NCBI RefSeq assembly: GCF_018881855.1
Contig: NZ_JACVPN010000002.1
Span: forward strand, 62,001 to 126,000
Source of the DNA: Polynucleobacter sp. MWH-Berg-3C6
GTDB taxonomy: Bacteria; Pseudomonadota; Gammaproteobacteria; Burkholderiales; Burkholderiaceae
DNA length: 64,000 bases
Direction: 5' to 3'
Positions 1 through 8,708 of the stretch are shown here, piece by piece. The translations under genes and the position numbers were made by a program. The notes beneath the pieces are model-generated. The model was not told the origin of the DNA. It made no database searches and saw only the letters and a list, made by a program, of their open reading frames with translations. The first letter of the stretch is position 1; each line of letters begins with the position of its first letter.

Positions 1-216
1 TTTGCCATTATTGGGGCGGAATATATCCTCAGGCTGCTCCCCAAAGGCACTCACGAATACGCCAAATTCATTAAGCCATCAGAACTTGTTGCTTTTACCC
101 GCAATGCAGGTCTAGAGATGATCGGCATTAAAGGCCTTGGTTACAACCCACTTACCCAGGTCTATAGCCTCAGTGATGATGTCACCGTCAATTACATGAT
201 TGCCGTTCGGAAGTGA
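1..216 (+). CDS. ubiG: 3-demethylubiquinol/2-polyprenyl-6-hydroxyphenol O-methyltransferase, C-terminal fragment
   Basis: Only the last 71 codons lie in the window; frame 1 is open from base 1 to the TGA at 214-216. The segment with IIGAEYILRLLPKGTH, then YAKFIKPSEL and GYNPLTQ, matches the conserved C-terminal end of UbiG. That enzyme uses SAM to O-methylate ubiquinone precursors at two steps. The stop overlaps the GTG start of the next gene (GTGA), so the two are probably translationally coupled; ubiG-gph adjacency is common in betaproteobacteria. The SAM-binding N-terminal part is outside the window. Confidence 0.85.
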   Translation, partial: FAIIGAEYILRLLPKGTHEYAKFIKPSELVAFTRNAGLEMIGIKGLGYNPLTQVYSLSDDVTVNYMIAVRK

Positions 217-905
217 CCCTAAGTGTGAGCAACACATCTAGCCCCTATCACGGCGTCTTTTTTGACTTAGATGGCACCTTAGCCGATACGGCACCTGATT
301 TGGTTGCTGCCACCAATCAACTACTGGTGGCCCGCAATCTCGCGCCCAAGCCTTATGAACTTCTGCGCCCCCATGCCTCCGCTGGAGCGCGTGGTCTTCT
401 AGAGGGTGCTTTTGGGATCACCCCTGATCACCCTGACTTCATCTCACTACGGGATGAGTTTTATGAAAACTATGAAAAAGCAATTCTTGTCCACAGCAAA
501 TTATTTGATGGAACAGAACATTTGTTAGAGCAAATGGAAAAAGCCAGCCTTCCCTGGGGAATCGTTACTAACAAAAGCGAGCGTTTCACAAATCCACTCA
601 CTGATCTGATGGGTTTGCGACAAAGAGCCGTTTCAACGGTTTCTGGCGATACAACACCACATTCAAAACCACATCCAGAACCAATTTTGCACGCCGCCAG
701 AATTGCTAATATTGATCCCACAAAATCAGTTTATGTAGGCGATGACATTCGCGATGTGCTTGCAGGCAAAGCTGCGGGCATGCTCACAGTTGCTGCCGCA
801 TACGGTTATTGCGGCTGTAAAGAGCCTCCTGCGCTCTGGGGAGCGGATTACATCATTAACCATCCTCTCGATTTATTGCAAATCATCTTCCCCAATAGGG
901 GATAA
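213..905 (+). CDS. gph: phosphoglycolate phosphatase, HAD family
   Basis: A 230-residue HAD-superfamily hydrolase. Motif I DLDGT is at residues 18-22, with D18 as nucleophile and D20 as acid/base. A TNK motif II lies near residue 120 and motif IV is VYVGDDIRD. Length and cap region fit Gph, which dephosphorylates 2-phosphoglycolate formed during DNA repair or oxygenase activity. The GTG at 213 overlaps the ubiG stop by four bases; a second in-frame GTG at 225 is an alternative start. Other HAD phosphatases look alike, but context after ubiG favours Gph. Confidence 0.85.
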   Translation: MTLSVSNTSSPYHGVFFDLDGTLADTAPDLVAATNQLLVARNLAPKPYELLRPHASAGARGLLEGAFGITPDHPDFISLRDEFYENYEKAILVHSKLFDGTEHLLEQMEKASLPWGIVTNKSERFTNPLTDLMGLRQRAVSTVSGDTTPHSKPHPEPILHAARIANIDPTKSVYVGDDIRDVLAGKAAGMLTVAAAYGYCGCKEPPALWGADYIINHPLDLLQIIFPNRG

Positions 906-923
906 CAACACTTCCAAAAGATA

Positions 924-954
924 TTGGGCAATTTAAGGCTGGCGGCTTTAAAAT
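924..954 (+). promoter_or_regulatory. putative sigma-70 promoter of ssrA
   Basis: TTGGGC (924-929) and TAAAAT (949-954) are separated by 19 bp. They lie in the short gap between gph and the tmRNA, about 24 bp before the mature 5' end. The -10 is good, but the -35 match and spacing are only fair. Initiation near 961 would leave a short 5' leader for RNase P to remove. Confidence 0.35.
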
Positions 955-977
955 AGAGATTCCTATGCATGAACTCC

Positions 978-1336
978 GGGGTCGACATGGTTTCGACGTG
1001 GATTACAAAGCATCAAGGGCATACCGAGGACCCGTTATCTCGTAAATCAATGGGAATGTAATAACTGCTAACGACGAACGTTACGCACTAGCCGCTTAAT
1101 TGCGGTTGCCCCTGAACTGATTCTCTCTTGGGTCAGGTAGCGCAAGCTACATCAGGGTCATATACAAGAGATAAGACTATTTCGTGTCACGAGGGATAGT
1201 ACGAAAACTTAGTGAATCGTCAGCGAGGAACGTGTCAATCTGTGCCTAACTGATTAAATTAAATGATATGACTAAGTATGTAGAACTTGTTGTGGAGGAT
1301 TTGCGGACGCGGGTTCGATTCCCGCCGACTCCACCA
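978..1336 (+). ncRNA. ssrA: transfer-messenger RNA (tmRNA)
   Basis: The 5' end GGGGTCG (978-984) pairs with CGACTCC (1326-1332), followed by A and the encoded CCA (1334-1336). This gives a tRNA-like acceptor stem. A T-arm GGTTCGATTCC lies just before the 3' end. The tag reading frame at 1067-1099 encodes ANDERYALAA followed by TAA, a typical proteobacterial degradation tag ending in LAA. With SmpB, tmRNA rescues ribosomes stalled on non-stop messages and marks the nascent chain for ClpXP. The length of 359 nt is normal for a one-piece tmRNA. Confidence 0.97.
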
Positions 1337-1344
1337 TATAAAGC

Positions 1345-1377
1345 AAACCCCTCTGAATTTTGGAGGGGTTTTGTTTT
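1345..1377 (+). terminator. Rho-independent terminator of ssrA, probably bidirectional
   Basis: AACCCCTC (1346-1353) pairs with GAGGGGTT (1363-1370) around a 9-nt loop and is followed by TTGTTTTT. The convergent methyltransferase gene ends at 1412, so the same hairpin could also stop its transcript. Confidence 0.85.
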
Positions 1378-1411
1378 TGATCTTTTGCTTTTGATCTTTT
1401 ATTACTTCATT

Positions 1412-2572
1412 TTATTTGGCGCTCAAACGCCACAGTGAGGTAGTTTCTTTCGATCTCGCAGCATAGAGCGCATCCGCTTTATCAAACACTTTTTTGTGCT
1501 GCGGCTTGGTATCCAAACGAGCAATAACTTTTAAGTCAGCAGCTTCAAACCAGGAGAGTAATTCTTCTCTCGATCTCAAGCCTAAATGTTCAGCTAAATC
1601 TGAAAGAATGAGCCAGCCTTCACCGCCAGGCAATAAATGATCTTTTAATTTACTCAGAAATCCTTTCAGCATCTGGCTTTCTGGGTCATATACCGCATGC
1701 TCGAGAGAGGAGCTAGGCCTAGCTGGTAACCAGGGTGGGTTACAAACAATCAGCGCTGCTTTTTCTGCTGGGAATAAATTGGTTTTCTGAATTTCAATCT
1801 GATCACTTAAGCGCAGCCGCTCAATGTTTTCTTTAGCACAAGCAATCGCACGATCATCCTGATCGGTTGCAATAATCTTTTTGATTTCTCGCATTGCTAG
1901 CACCACTGAGAGTACGCCAGTACCGACACCAATATCAAACGCCATTGAATTTTTCTGGATAGCGGTAGGTAGTGGCGCCTTGAGAACTAGCTCAATATAT
2001 TCTCCACGAATTGGCGAGAACACACCGTAATGCGGATGAATACGAATCTCCTCCTCATCTCTTGCAAGAACTGGTACACCCTTCTTGCGCCACTCATGAG
2101 CACTGATAACACCAAGTAATTCCCTTAAGGAGACAAGATACGGTTCAGTCTGCTCCCCATAAGCCTCAAAACATGCCTTGGCAACATCAGGTGCACGTCT
2201 TAATGAAATGCTGTGATCAGCGTTAATCGGAATCAGTACCATGCCTAAAATACGTGCTCTTTGAGATTGCGCTAAACGATGCAAATTGAAAATATCTAAG
2301 GGGGTTTTAGTTTTCTCTTTTGCGACTCTATCGGCTCGAGTAGATTTCTTCGATGGCTTATCAACCCTTCTCACCAAAGCTTGTAAAAGCTGCCTAGCAT
2401 TCTGAAAGTCGCCCTTGTACAGCATTGCAGTGCCTTCACAAGCTAAACGATAAGCAATGTCAGCGGTTAAGGTGTCGTCAGCGATTTGGATCTTTTGATG
2501 TGGTGCGATGCCATTTTCTGAATGCCACTTTGCTAAGTGGATTTGACCACCATCATCCCATTGGATCATCAC
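1412..2572 (-). CDS. class I SAM-dependent methyltransferase, NPPW motif
   Basis: A 386-residue protein. The Rossmann methyltransferase core lies in the C-terminal half: motif I DIGVGTG at 213-219, acidic loop ATDQD near 235-239, and catalytic motif NPPW at 278-281. NPP(Y/W) is typical of enzymes methylating amide or exocyclic nitrogens, such as PrmC, RsmC and RlmG types. The N-terminal ~200 residues resemble none of those confidently and may bind the substrate. It is the last gene of a minus-strand operon, 11 bp after the pirin gene. The substrate cannot be named; a protein glutamine or rRNA guanine target is plausible. Confidence 0.75.
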   Translation of the reverse strand: MMIQWDDGGQIHLAKWHSENGIAPHQKIQIADDTLTADIAYRLACEGTAMLYKGDFQNARQLLQALVRRVDKPSKKSTRADRVAKEKTKTPLDIFNLHRLAQSQRARILGMVLIPINADHSISLRRAPDVAKACFEAYGEQTEPYLVSLRELLGVISAHEWRKKGVPVLARDEEEIRIHPHYGVFSPIRGEYIELVLKAPLPTAIQKNSMAFDIGVGTGVLSVVLAMREIKKIIATDQDDRAIACAKENIERLRLSDQIEIQKTNLFPAEKAALIVCNPPWLPARPSSSLEHAVYDPESQMLKGFLSKLKDHLLPGGEGWLILSDLAEHLGLRSREELLSWFEAADLKVIARLDTKPQHKKVFDKADALYAARSKETTSLWRLSAK

Positions 2573-2583
2573 TTGAGTGGCAC

Positions 2584-3438
2584 CTAGGCAAATACAAAGC
2601 GATTATTTTGATAATCACTGATCGCCTGTTCAATCTCAGCGCGGGTGTTCATCACAAAAGGGCCGTATTGCACAATCGGTTCGTGCAAAGGCAATGCTGC
2701 TAGTACGATAAATTCAGCGCCCGAATCTCCCGCCTTGGCTTTGAAGCGATCCCCATCACCAAGAACAATGGCTGCTTGCTTGGGAACCATCTGTATAGGT
2801 TCACCCACCTCAAGATCGCCTTCATACACATAGACAAATGCATTGAGCTCTTGAGGAATGCGATGCTCGAACTCTGCATTTGGGGGTAGATGGACATCCA
2901 GGAATAATGGTGCAGTTGTAATCCCCTGAATTGGGCCGTGAACTTCGTTGCCTTCATGTTCATAAGAGCCTGCAATCACTTTGACAGATCCACTATTAGC
3001 CAAAGATACGCTGGGAATATCTTCTACTTGGATATCTTTGTATCCAGCAGGCTTCATCTTTTCTACTGCGGGTAAATTAATCCACAACTGAAAGCCACGC
3101 ATTGCACCGCTCACTTGTTGCGGCATCTCTGAATGAATAATGCCGCGTCCGGCTGTCATCCACTGCACGCCACCCGTTTTTAAATGGCCTTGATTGCCTA
3201 AATGATCCTCATGCAGCATATGGCCTTCCAGCATATAGGTCACAGTCTCAAACCCACGATGTGGATGAGCCGGAAAGCCCGCAACATAGTCATTTGGATC
3301 ATTAGATGAAAACTCATCGAGCATCAAAAATGGATCTAATCTGACTTGTTGCTGACCACCCAGACTGCGGCGCAGTTTAACGCCTGCGCCATCTGAAGTG
3401 GCAACACCAGGAATAATGGTTTGAATGTTACGGATCAT
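2584..3438 (-). CDS. pirin family protein (bicupin, quercetinase-like)
   Basis: A 284-residue bicupin. The metal-site pattern of pirins is intact: H58 and H60 in FPAHPHRGFET, and H102 and E104 in GIIHSEMP. The C-terminal cupin is also present, as expected for full-length pirins (about 280-300 residues). Bacterial pirins are cytosolic metalloproteins, some with quercetin 2,3-dioxygenase activity and others modulating metabolic enzymes. It lies 15 bp after the AhpD-like gene, in one transcription unit with the Bug receptor gene upstream. The native substrate is unknown. Confidence 0.85.
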   Translation of the reverse strand: MIRNIQTIIPGVATSDGAGVKLRRSLGGQQQVRLDPFLMLDEFSSNDPNDYVAGFPAHPHRGFETVTYMLEGHMLHEDHLGNQGHLKTGGVQWMTAGRGIIHSEMPQQVSGAMRGFQLWINLPAVEKMKPAGYKDIQVEDIPSVSLANSGSVKVIAGSYEHEGNEVHGPIQGITTAPLFLDVHLPPNAEFEHRIPQELNAFVYVYEGDLEVGEPIQMVPKQAAIVLGDGDRFKAKAGDSGAEFIVLAALPLHEPIVQYGPFVMNTRAEIEQAISDYQNNRFVFA

Positions 3439-3453
3439 CTCTTAGATATTCAA

Positions 3454-4005
3454 TTAAGCAGGAGGATGGCCTTCAGGATTAACATCTAATGCAATCAAGA
3501 AACGTGAGACCATGTTGTAAGCGGCAATTACTGTTACCAACTCAACCGTATCAGTGCTTCCCAATTCTTTTTGCAGACGTTTCATTAATTCAGAATCCAC
3601 TTTGATATTGCGAGTCATCTGAAAAGTTAAATCAGCAGCATCATTTTCAACTTGGGTAAACAGATTTCTGGGGAAGCTTGCTTGACCAATCAGTCGAAGT
3701 CCTTGTACTTGCTCTTCGGTACCGCCAGCCTTCTTAAAAGGAGGTGCATGATGAAAGAACTCGTACTCAGCGCCATTGAGAACGGCTACACCACACATTG
3801 CTAGCTCTCGCAGCTTAGGGTCCAATGAAAGGTTGTTGCGAATTTCACCAATGAAATGATTCCAACCCTCTGCAATTGGAACGCTATGAAGAAGCATTCG
3901 GTCCAAATTAATAAACTGGCCGCCACGTCTTTTGCGAATAGCAGCAACCAGCTCAGCCGGCTCTGCTAAATCCATTGGTTGATAAGGAATTAAACGTTCA
4001 GACAT
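3454..4005 (-). CDS. carboxymuconolactone decarboxylase / AhpD-like family protein
   Basis: A 183-residue protein with the CMD-like fold pattern: an N-terminal helix, then LRELAMCGVAVLNGAEYEFFHH. This resembles the conserved CMD segment, which in AhpD proteins carries CxxC. Here only one Cys is near the motif, followed by EYEFFHH, so AhpD-type redox chemistry is doubtful. Family members include gamma-carboxymuconolactone decarboxylase and hydroperoxidase partners. It sits 9 bp after the Bug receptor gene, suggesting the imported acid feeds this pathway. Specific function is not assignable. Confidence 0.75.
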   Translation of the reverse strand: MSERLIPYQPMDLAEPAELVAAIRKRRGGQFINLDRMLLHSVPIAEGWNHFIGEIRNNLSLDPKLRELAMCGVAVLNGAEYEFFHHAPPFKKAGGTEEQVQGLRLIGQASFPRNLFTQVENDAADLTFQMTRNIKVDSELMKRLQKELGSTDTVELVTVIAAYNMVSRFLIALDVNPEGHPPA

Positions 4006-4014
4006 ATCTTCTTT

Positions 4015-5016
4015 CTACTGAGCAGTTTCTTTAATGTTGTTCTCAATCACGAACTTGCCCCAGATACCAATTTGTTTGCCGATAAATTCACGGGCAGTTT
4101 CAGGAGTGCCGCCAATAATCTCAATCCCTTGGGATTTAAATTTCTCAGCAACTGCTGGGGTTTTCAAAGCTTTGTTTAAAGCCTTATTCATCGCATCCAC
4201 AATTGCAGTTGGCGTTTTTCCTGGTGCTAATACTGCCCACCATGCTGGTGCGCTAAAGCCTGGGAAGCCACTTTCAGAAACCGTAGGCACATTAGGTAAG
4301 CCCGGTACTCGCTTGGCTGTAGTGATTACCAAGGGAATCACACCGCCACTATCCACATGGGGCTTAACCAAAAACTCTGAACCAACTGCTAACTGTACTT
4401 GTCCGCCTAAAGCATCTTGCATCAAAGGGCCGCCGCCACGATAAGGAATGTGATTCCAGTCAAAGCCTGCTTGCTTGGCAAGACGCGCCATTGATAAATG
4501 GCCTAAGCTACCAATACCAATCGAGCCATAACTAAATGGCTTACCCGCCTTAGACATCTCTGTGAGCTGTTTGAAACTGGTGATGCCTGAGTTTTTACTT
4601 GCCACTAAAACCATTGGTGAAGTGCCCACCAAAATAACAGGCGCGATATCTTTAATCGTATCGTAGGGAAGCTTATCTTTCAGACTTGGATTAACGCCGT
4701 GCGTATCAAATACCACGGCAAAGGTATAACCATCTGCATCAGCCCTTGTCAAAGCTGCTGTCCCAATGACCCCAGAAGCGCCACCAATATTTTCCACAAT
4801 GACGTTTTGTTTTAATTCAGCTTGCAAAGCTGGAGCTAACACACGAGCCACTTGGTCAACCGAACCACCGGGCGGGAATACTGCAATCATCCGAATGGGT
4901 TTTTGGGTAGGCCAAGACCCCACTCCGGTCGTCTGGGCAACTGCTACGCTGACCGCCCCCAAGGCGAAGAAGGCTGAAAATAGGGCTCTTTTGGCCATTT
5001 TGGCTAGATACAGCAT
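4015..5016 (-). CDS. Bug-family (TctC-type) periplasmic solute-binding protein
   Basis: A 333-residue receptor starting with a Sec signal that ends near AVAQ. It is followed by the family opening QKPIRMIAVFPPGGSVDQVAR, usually written YPxKPIxxIVPFxxGG. The segments GYTF, IPYRGGGPLMQDALGGQV and VPTVSESG are all Bug hallmarks. These proteins bind carboxylates or amides in the periplasm, usually for a TctAB permease, but no TctA/B is encoded nearby. AAGGAGA sits 6 nt before the ATG at 5016. It is the first gene of the operon with the AhpD-like, pirin and methyltransferase genes. The ligand is unknown. Confidence 0.9.
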   Translation of the reverse strand: MLYLAKMAKRALFSAFFALGAVSVAVAQTTGVGSWPTQKPIRMIAVFPPGGSVDQVARVLAPALQAELKQNVIVENIGGASGVIGTAALTRADADGYTFAVVFDTHGVNPSLKDKLPYDTIKDIAPVILVGTSPMVLVASKNSGITSFKQLTEMSKAGKPFSYGSIGIGSLGHLSMARLAKQAGFDWNHIPYRGGGPLMQDALGGQVQLAVGSEFLVKPHVDSGGVIPLVITTAKRVPGLPNVPTVSESGFPGFSAPAWWAVLAPGKTPTAIVDAMNKALNKALKTPAVAEKFKSQGIEIIGGTPETAREFIGKQIGIWGKFVIENNIKETAQ

Positions 5017-5033
5017 GGGTTGTCTCCTTTGAA

Positions 5034-5064
5034 TAAGGCCTCAAGATTACCACCCCTAAGGCCT
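5034..5064. promoter_or_regulatory. pair of TAAGGCCT octamers in a divergent promoter region
   Basis: TAAGGCCT occurs at 5034-5041 and again at 5057-5064, 23 bp apart (about two helical turns). The site lies between the Bug receptor gene (minus) and trhO (plus). Each contains the palindrome AGGCCT. Spacing and location suit an operator, but no binding protein is recognised. Confidence 0.25.
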
Positions 5065-5104
5065 ATTTGCTCGATAATATCGGGGTAGCTTGAAGAGAGA
5101 AAAA

Positions 5105-5875
5105 ATGAAGTTGATTTTGAATATTGCCGCATATTTATTTGTCAGCCTTGATGGCCTGCCAGACTTGCGCACCAAAATGCTGAACGAATGCAACAGCCGT
5201 GGGCTGAAAGGCACCATTTTGCTTACGGGCGAGGGTATCAATATGTTTCTAGCCGGCAAAGAGATGGAGTTGCGTGGCTTTTTGGATTGGTTACGTGAAG
5301 ATCCACGCTTTCAACCGCTTCAAGCAAAAGAAAGTTGGTCAGATGAGCAGCCGTTTAAAAAGATGCTGATCAAGCTGAAGAATGAAATTATTCGGATGAA
5401 CCACCCTGCGATTCGTCCTGAAGAAGGTCGCGCCAATTTCATTACCCCAAAGAAACTACAAGAGTGGTTAGATCGCGGTACTGATGACCTGGGGCGTCCG
5501 GTGGTAATGGTCGACACTCGCAATGCATTTGAAGTTGACTATGGCACCTTTGAAAATGCACTGCACTTCAATATTGAAAAGTTCACAGAGTTTCCGCAAG
5601 CAATTGCGGCCCACAAAGATGAGCTTGCAGATAAAACCTTAGTGAGTTTTTGTACTGGCGGAATTCGTTGTGAAAAGTCAGGACTTTATATGCGTGAGAT
5701 TGGTATGGAACATAGTTACCAACTCGAAGGCGGCATTCTCAAATATTTTGAGGAAGTTGGCTCCGCGCACTACCAAGGAAGTTGCTTTGTCTTTGATGAA
5801 CGCGAAGCCCTTGAGCCTAACCTAGACTCTATCCCCATCGAGCACTCGGTCAGGAAGAAGCTAAAAGTAGGCTAA
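5105..5875 (+). CDS. trhO: tRNA uridine-34 hydroxylase TrhO (rhodanese-like, formerly UPF0176/YceA)
   Basis: 256 residues from the ATG at 5105, chosen because GAGAGA sits just upstream; an in-frame TTG at 5090 is less likely. The N-terminal ferredoxin-like domain (GTILLTGEGIN) and a rhodanese domain with active loop CTGGIRC (C183 and C189) are diagnostic of TrhO. TrhO makes 5-hydroxyuridine at the tRNA wobble position from O2, without a known cofactor. It is shorter than E. coli TrhO (about 350 residues) because the C-terminal cysteine-rich tail is missing. It is transcribed alone, divergently from the Bug operon. Confidence 0.88.
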   Translation: MKLILNIAAYLFVSLDGLPDLRTKMLNECNSRGLKGTILLTGEGINMFLAGKEMELRGFLDWLREDPRFQPLQAKESWSDEQPFKKMLIKLKNEIIRMNHPAIRPEEGRANFITPKKLQEWLDRGTDDLGRPVVMVDTRNAFEVDYGTFENALHFNIEKFTEFPQAIAAHKDELADKTLVSFCTGGIRCEKSGLYMREIGMEHSYQLEGGILKYFEEVGSAHYQGSCFVFDEREALEPNLDSIPIEHSVRKKLKVG

Positions 5876-5880
5876 ATAAC

Positions 5881-6183
5881 CTAAGCTGACTTTCCAACCA
5901 AAGTCATATGTTCGACATGGGGTGGCTTAGCAAAGTAGGGACCAACAATGGCGCGCCAATCAGCGAAGGCTGCAGACCCCCGAAAATCCACTGTATGGTT
6001 CTCCAGAGTGTCCCAATAAATCATTAACAAGTAGCGGGATGGGGTTTCTATGCTGTGATTTACTTTATAGCCCTGAAAGCCCTTTGCCTTCGAAATCACG
6101 GTCTCCACTCCCCGCACAATGGCTTCCTCGAAGTCTTTCTGCTTGGATGGGTCAATTTCTAGGTCGCAATGCTCCAAAATCAT
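5881..6183 (-). CDS. antibiotic biosynthesis monooxygenase (ABM)-domain protein
   Basis: 100 residues from the ATG at 6183. AAGGAA is 5 nt upstream; a longer frame from 6216 lacks such a site. The pattern starts ILEHCDLEIDPSKQKDFE, then GFQGYKV and RYLLMIYWDTLENH. It ends with FADWRAIVGPYFA. This fits the dimeric ferredoxin-like ABM fold found in quinol monooxygenases and haem-degrading proteins. It is convergent with trhO, with a 5-bp gap. No specific substrate can be given. Confidence 0.75.
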   Translation of the reverse strand: MILEHCDLEIDPSKQKDFEEAIVRGVETVISKAKGFQGYKVNHSIETPSRYLLMIYWDTLENHTVDFRGSAAFADWRAIVGPYFAKPPHVEHMTLVGKSA

Positions 6184-6273
6184 ATGGTTTCCTTCATAAA
6201 AGAGATGTCTTATCAATAGTAAACTTACTCCATCAGATTGTATTCATACGCAACAATAATCCGGATTTAAGAC

Positions 6274-7272
6274 ATGTCTAACGCTATTAATCGGCCAATG
6301 CCGATTTTTTTATCCTTCATTACCGCCATTGTGGGCTTGTGTATATGCCTGGGGGCTCAAGCACAAAGCGCTACTGCCTACCCTGTTAAACCGATCAAGC
6401 TCATTGCTCCTGTTGCAGCTGGCGGAGGACTGGATAACATTGCACGAGCTGTAGCAGAAAAACTCTCTCGCTCACTTGGTCAGACTGTCGTAGTGGAAAA
6501 CATGGGTGGCGGTGGTGGCTCGATCGCATCTCAGGCAACTGCTAAAGCGCCGGCCGATGGTTACACACTGATGATCGCCTACGTCGGCACCCATGGAACT
6601 AACCCTGCAGTTCGCAGACTCCCTTACGACGCTCTTAAAGACTTCACGCCAATTGGCATGATTGGCGCAACCCCTAATGTCTTGATCATTAACCCAGAGC
6701 TAGCGATCAAAAACTTTAAAGAGTTCGTGGATTACGCCAAGAAGAATCCCACTAAATTAAGTTACGGTTCAGCAGGTCCTGGCACTCTCACCCATCTAGG
6801 TATGGAACAGTTGAAACTCGCCGCAGGAATATTTATGGTTCACGTACCCTACCGTGGTGTAGGTCCTGCCTATACTGATTTACTTGCAGGTCAAACTCAA
6901 GCGATGTTCCCCACCCTATTTGCAGCGCTACCTTATATCAATACCAATCGAGTTAGAGGCCTGGCAATTACTGGCTCTAAGCGTAGTTCAGCGGCACCAA
7001 CGATTCCAACCTTTAAGGAGTTAGGCTATAACGGCTTTGATGGTCAACAATGGTATGGCTTAGTTGGTCCAGCGAATCTACCGCCTGCAATCGTCGCAAA
7101 ATTAAATACCGAACTCAATCAGGTACTCGCTTTACCTGACTTCTCAGAAAAAATGACGAGTGAGGCAATGACATTAATGCCAATGACTCCTTCGCAGTTT
7201 GGAAATTACATCAAAGAGGATATCGCGCGCTGGGCCAAAGTGGCTAAAGATCGCCATATTGAAATTGACTAA
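6274..7272 (+). CDS. Bug-family (TctC-type) periplasmic solute-binding protein
   Basis: A 332-residue receptor with a long signal peptide (hydrophobic stretch near residues 11-28, ending LGAQAQ). Family motifs follow: YPVKPIKLIAPVAAGGGLDN, GYTLMIAYVGTHG, VPYRGVGPAYTDLLAGQ and PTIPTFKELG. It begins a plus-strand cluster: the MmgE/PrpD gene starts 43 bp downstream, then a D-2-hydroxyacid dehydrogenase. This suggests the receptor delivers the substrate of those enzymes. No TctA/TctB permease is present. No good ribosome site is seen before the ATG. Confidence 0.9.
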   Translation: MSNAINRPMPIFLSFITAIVGLCICLGAQAQSATAYPVKPIKLIAPVAAGGGLDNIARAVAEKLSRSLGQTVVVENMGGGGGSIASQATAKAPADGYTLMIAYVGTHGTNPAVRRLPYDALKDFTPIGMIGATPNVLIINPELAIKNFKEFVDYAKKNPTKLSYGSAGPGTLTHLGMEQLKLAAGIFMVHVPYRGVGPAYTDLLAGQTQAMFPTLFAALPYINTNRVRGLAITGSKRSSAAPTIPTFKELGYNGFDGQQWYGLVGPANLPPAIVAKLNTELNQVLALPDFSEKMTSEAMTLMPMTPSQFGNYIKEDIARWAKVAKDRHIEID

Positions 7273-7315
7273 TTCGATACATACCCAATCAATCTCACTA
7301 TTTATAGGAAATAAT

Positions 7316-8689
7316 ATGTCTCACGCTATTGCTGCTGCAGCTGATCTCAATGCACCGCCAGTTACTAAAATTCTGGCGGAATTTGTTACCTCTCATCCAA
7401 GCCAAGGGTGGACGCCTGAAGTTGATCATGAGGCACATCGCACTTTCTTGAACTGGTTAGGTTGCGCTATTGGTGCCGCAAACCATGAGAGCGTCGAATC
7501 CTCTTTAGCAGCTATTCGAGAATTTCAGCCGGCTGCACAAGCAAGCATCTTAGGGCGCAAGGACAAGGTAGATATGGGCGGTGCCGCTTTAATTAACGGC
7601 ATTAGTTCCCATACCTTTGACTTTGATGACACTCACCTCAAGACGGTGATTCATCCTGCAGGTCCAGTCGCTTCTGCGATCTTGGCATTGGGTGAGCATA
7701 TCAATGCCAATGGCCGCCAGATCATTGATTCGCTTGTCCTAGGTATTGACGTTGCCTGCCGCGTTGGCAATGCAATGTATCCAGATCACTACCATCGTGG
7801 TTGGCACATCACCGGCTCTACCGGAATGTTGGGCTCTGCAGCAGCATGTTCACGCCTGCTGGGCTTAGACGCTCATAAAACTACTATGGCCCTCGGTATC
7901 GCTGCTTCACAACCGGTTGGTATGCGTGAACAATTTGGCACTATGACCAAACCCTTTCACCCAGGTGGCGCTGCGCGTGCAGGTCAACTCTCCGCACTAT
8001 TAGCCAAGCACGGCTTTACTGCCAGTCCAAAAGCACTCGAAGCAGGTCGCGGCTATATGCAAACCGTTTCCACTAAATGTGACTGGGCAGAAATTGATCG
8101 CGCATTAGGCAAATCCTTTGAGATTTCATTAAATACCTATAAACCTTTTGCTTGCGGTATCGTGATTCACCCAGCAATTGATGCTTGCGCACAATTACGT
8201 GCTCAAGGGGTTAAAGCAGAAGATGTAGAGCGCATTGAATTACGTGCCCATCCACTCGTATTAGAGTTAACTGGCAAGAAAACACCTAAGGATGGCCTAG
8301 AAGGTAAGTTCAGTGTGTACCACGGTTGCGCCGTTGGTTTGATCTTTGGTCAAGCTGGTGAAGGTGAGTATGCTGACGACATCGTCAATCGCGCTGATGT
8401 TGTGGCCTTGCGTGCCAAGGTCAACGCCACTACAGATACTTCAATCGACGAAGCTTCTGTTGATGTCAAGGCTTTCCTGAAGAACGGAAAAGAAGTGCAT
8501 ATCTTTGTGAAGAATGCGATTGGTTCAGTAGAGAACCCAATGACCGATGAAAATTTAGAGCAGAAGTTCACAAGCCTTGCTGAGCCAGTCATTGGCGCAG
8601 AAAAGACTCGTCAACTTATTTCTGCACTCTGGAAATTAGGTCAAACATCCGATCTCAAGCAGATTATCAATCTCTGCACCCCAAATTAA
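7316..8689 (+). CDS. MmgE/PrpD family protein
   Basis: 457 residues from the ATG at 7316, which has AGGAA 5 nt upstream; the open frame extends back to 7199 into the Bug gene without support. Features typical of the 2-methylcitrate dehydratase (PrpD)/MmgE/IDS-epimerase family are HTFDFDDTHLKTVIHPAGPVA, then GIDVACRVG, and HITGSTGMLGSAAA. The family dehydrates or isomerises tricarboxylates and related acids. The prp genes (prpB, prpC) are absent here. The neighbouring 2-hydroxyacid dehydrogenase and Bug receptors suggest a different organic acid. Confidence 0.88.
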   Translation: MSHAIAAAADLNAPPVTKILAEFVTSHPSQGWTPEVDHEAHRTFLNWLGCAIGAANHESVESSLAAIREFQPAAQASILGRKDKVDMGGAALINGISSHTFDFDDTHLKTVIHPAGPVASAILALGEHINANGRQIIDSLVLGIDVACRVGNAMYPDHYHRGWHITGSTGMLGSAAACSRLLGLDAHKTTMALGIAASQPVGMREQFGTMTKPFHPGGAARAGQLSALLAKHGFTASPKALEAGRGYMQTVSTKCDWAEIDRALGKSFEISLNTYKPFACGIVIHPAIDACAQLRAQGVKAEDVERIELRAHPLVLELTGKKTPKDGLEGKFSVYHGCAVGLIFGQAGEGEYADDIVNRADVVALRAKVNATTDTSIDEASVDVKAFLKNGKEVHIFVKNAIGSVENPMTDENLEQKFTSLAEPVIGAEKTRQLISALWKLGQTSDLKQIINLCTPN

Positions 8690-8708
8690 TTCACCAGAAA
8701 GCATTGCT

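Noticed and set aside
7199..7315. Extended N-terminus of the MmgE/PrpD protein
   Set aside because: It lies partly in the Bug receptor gene; the ATG at 7316 has AGGAA at good spacing and begins the conserved protein.
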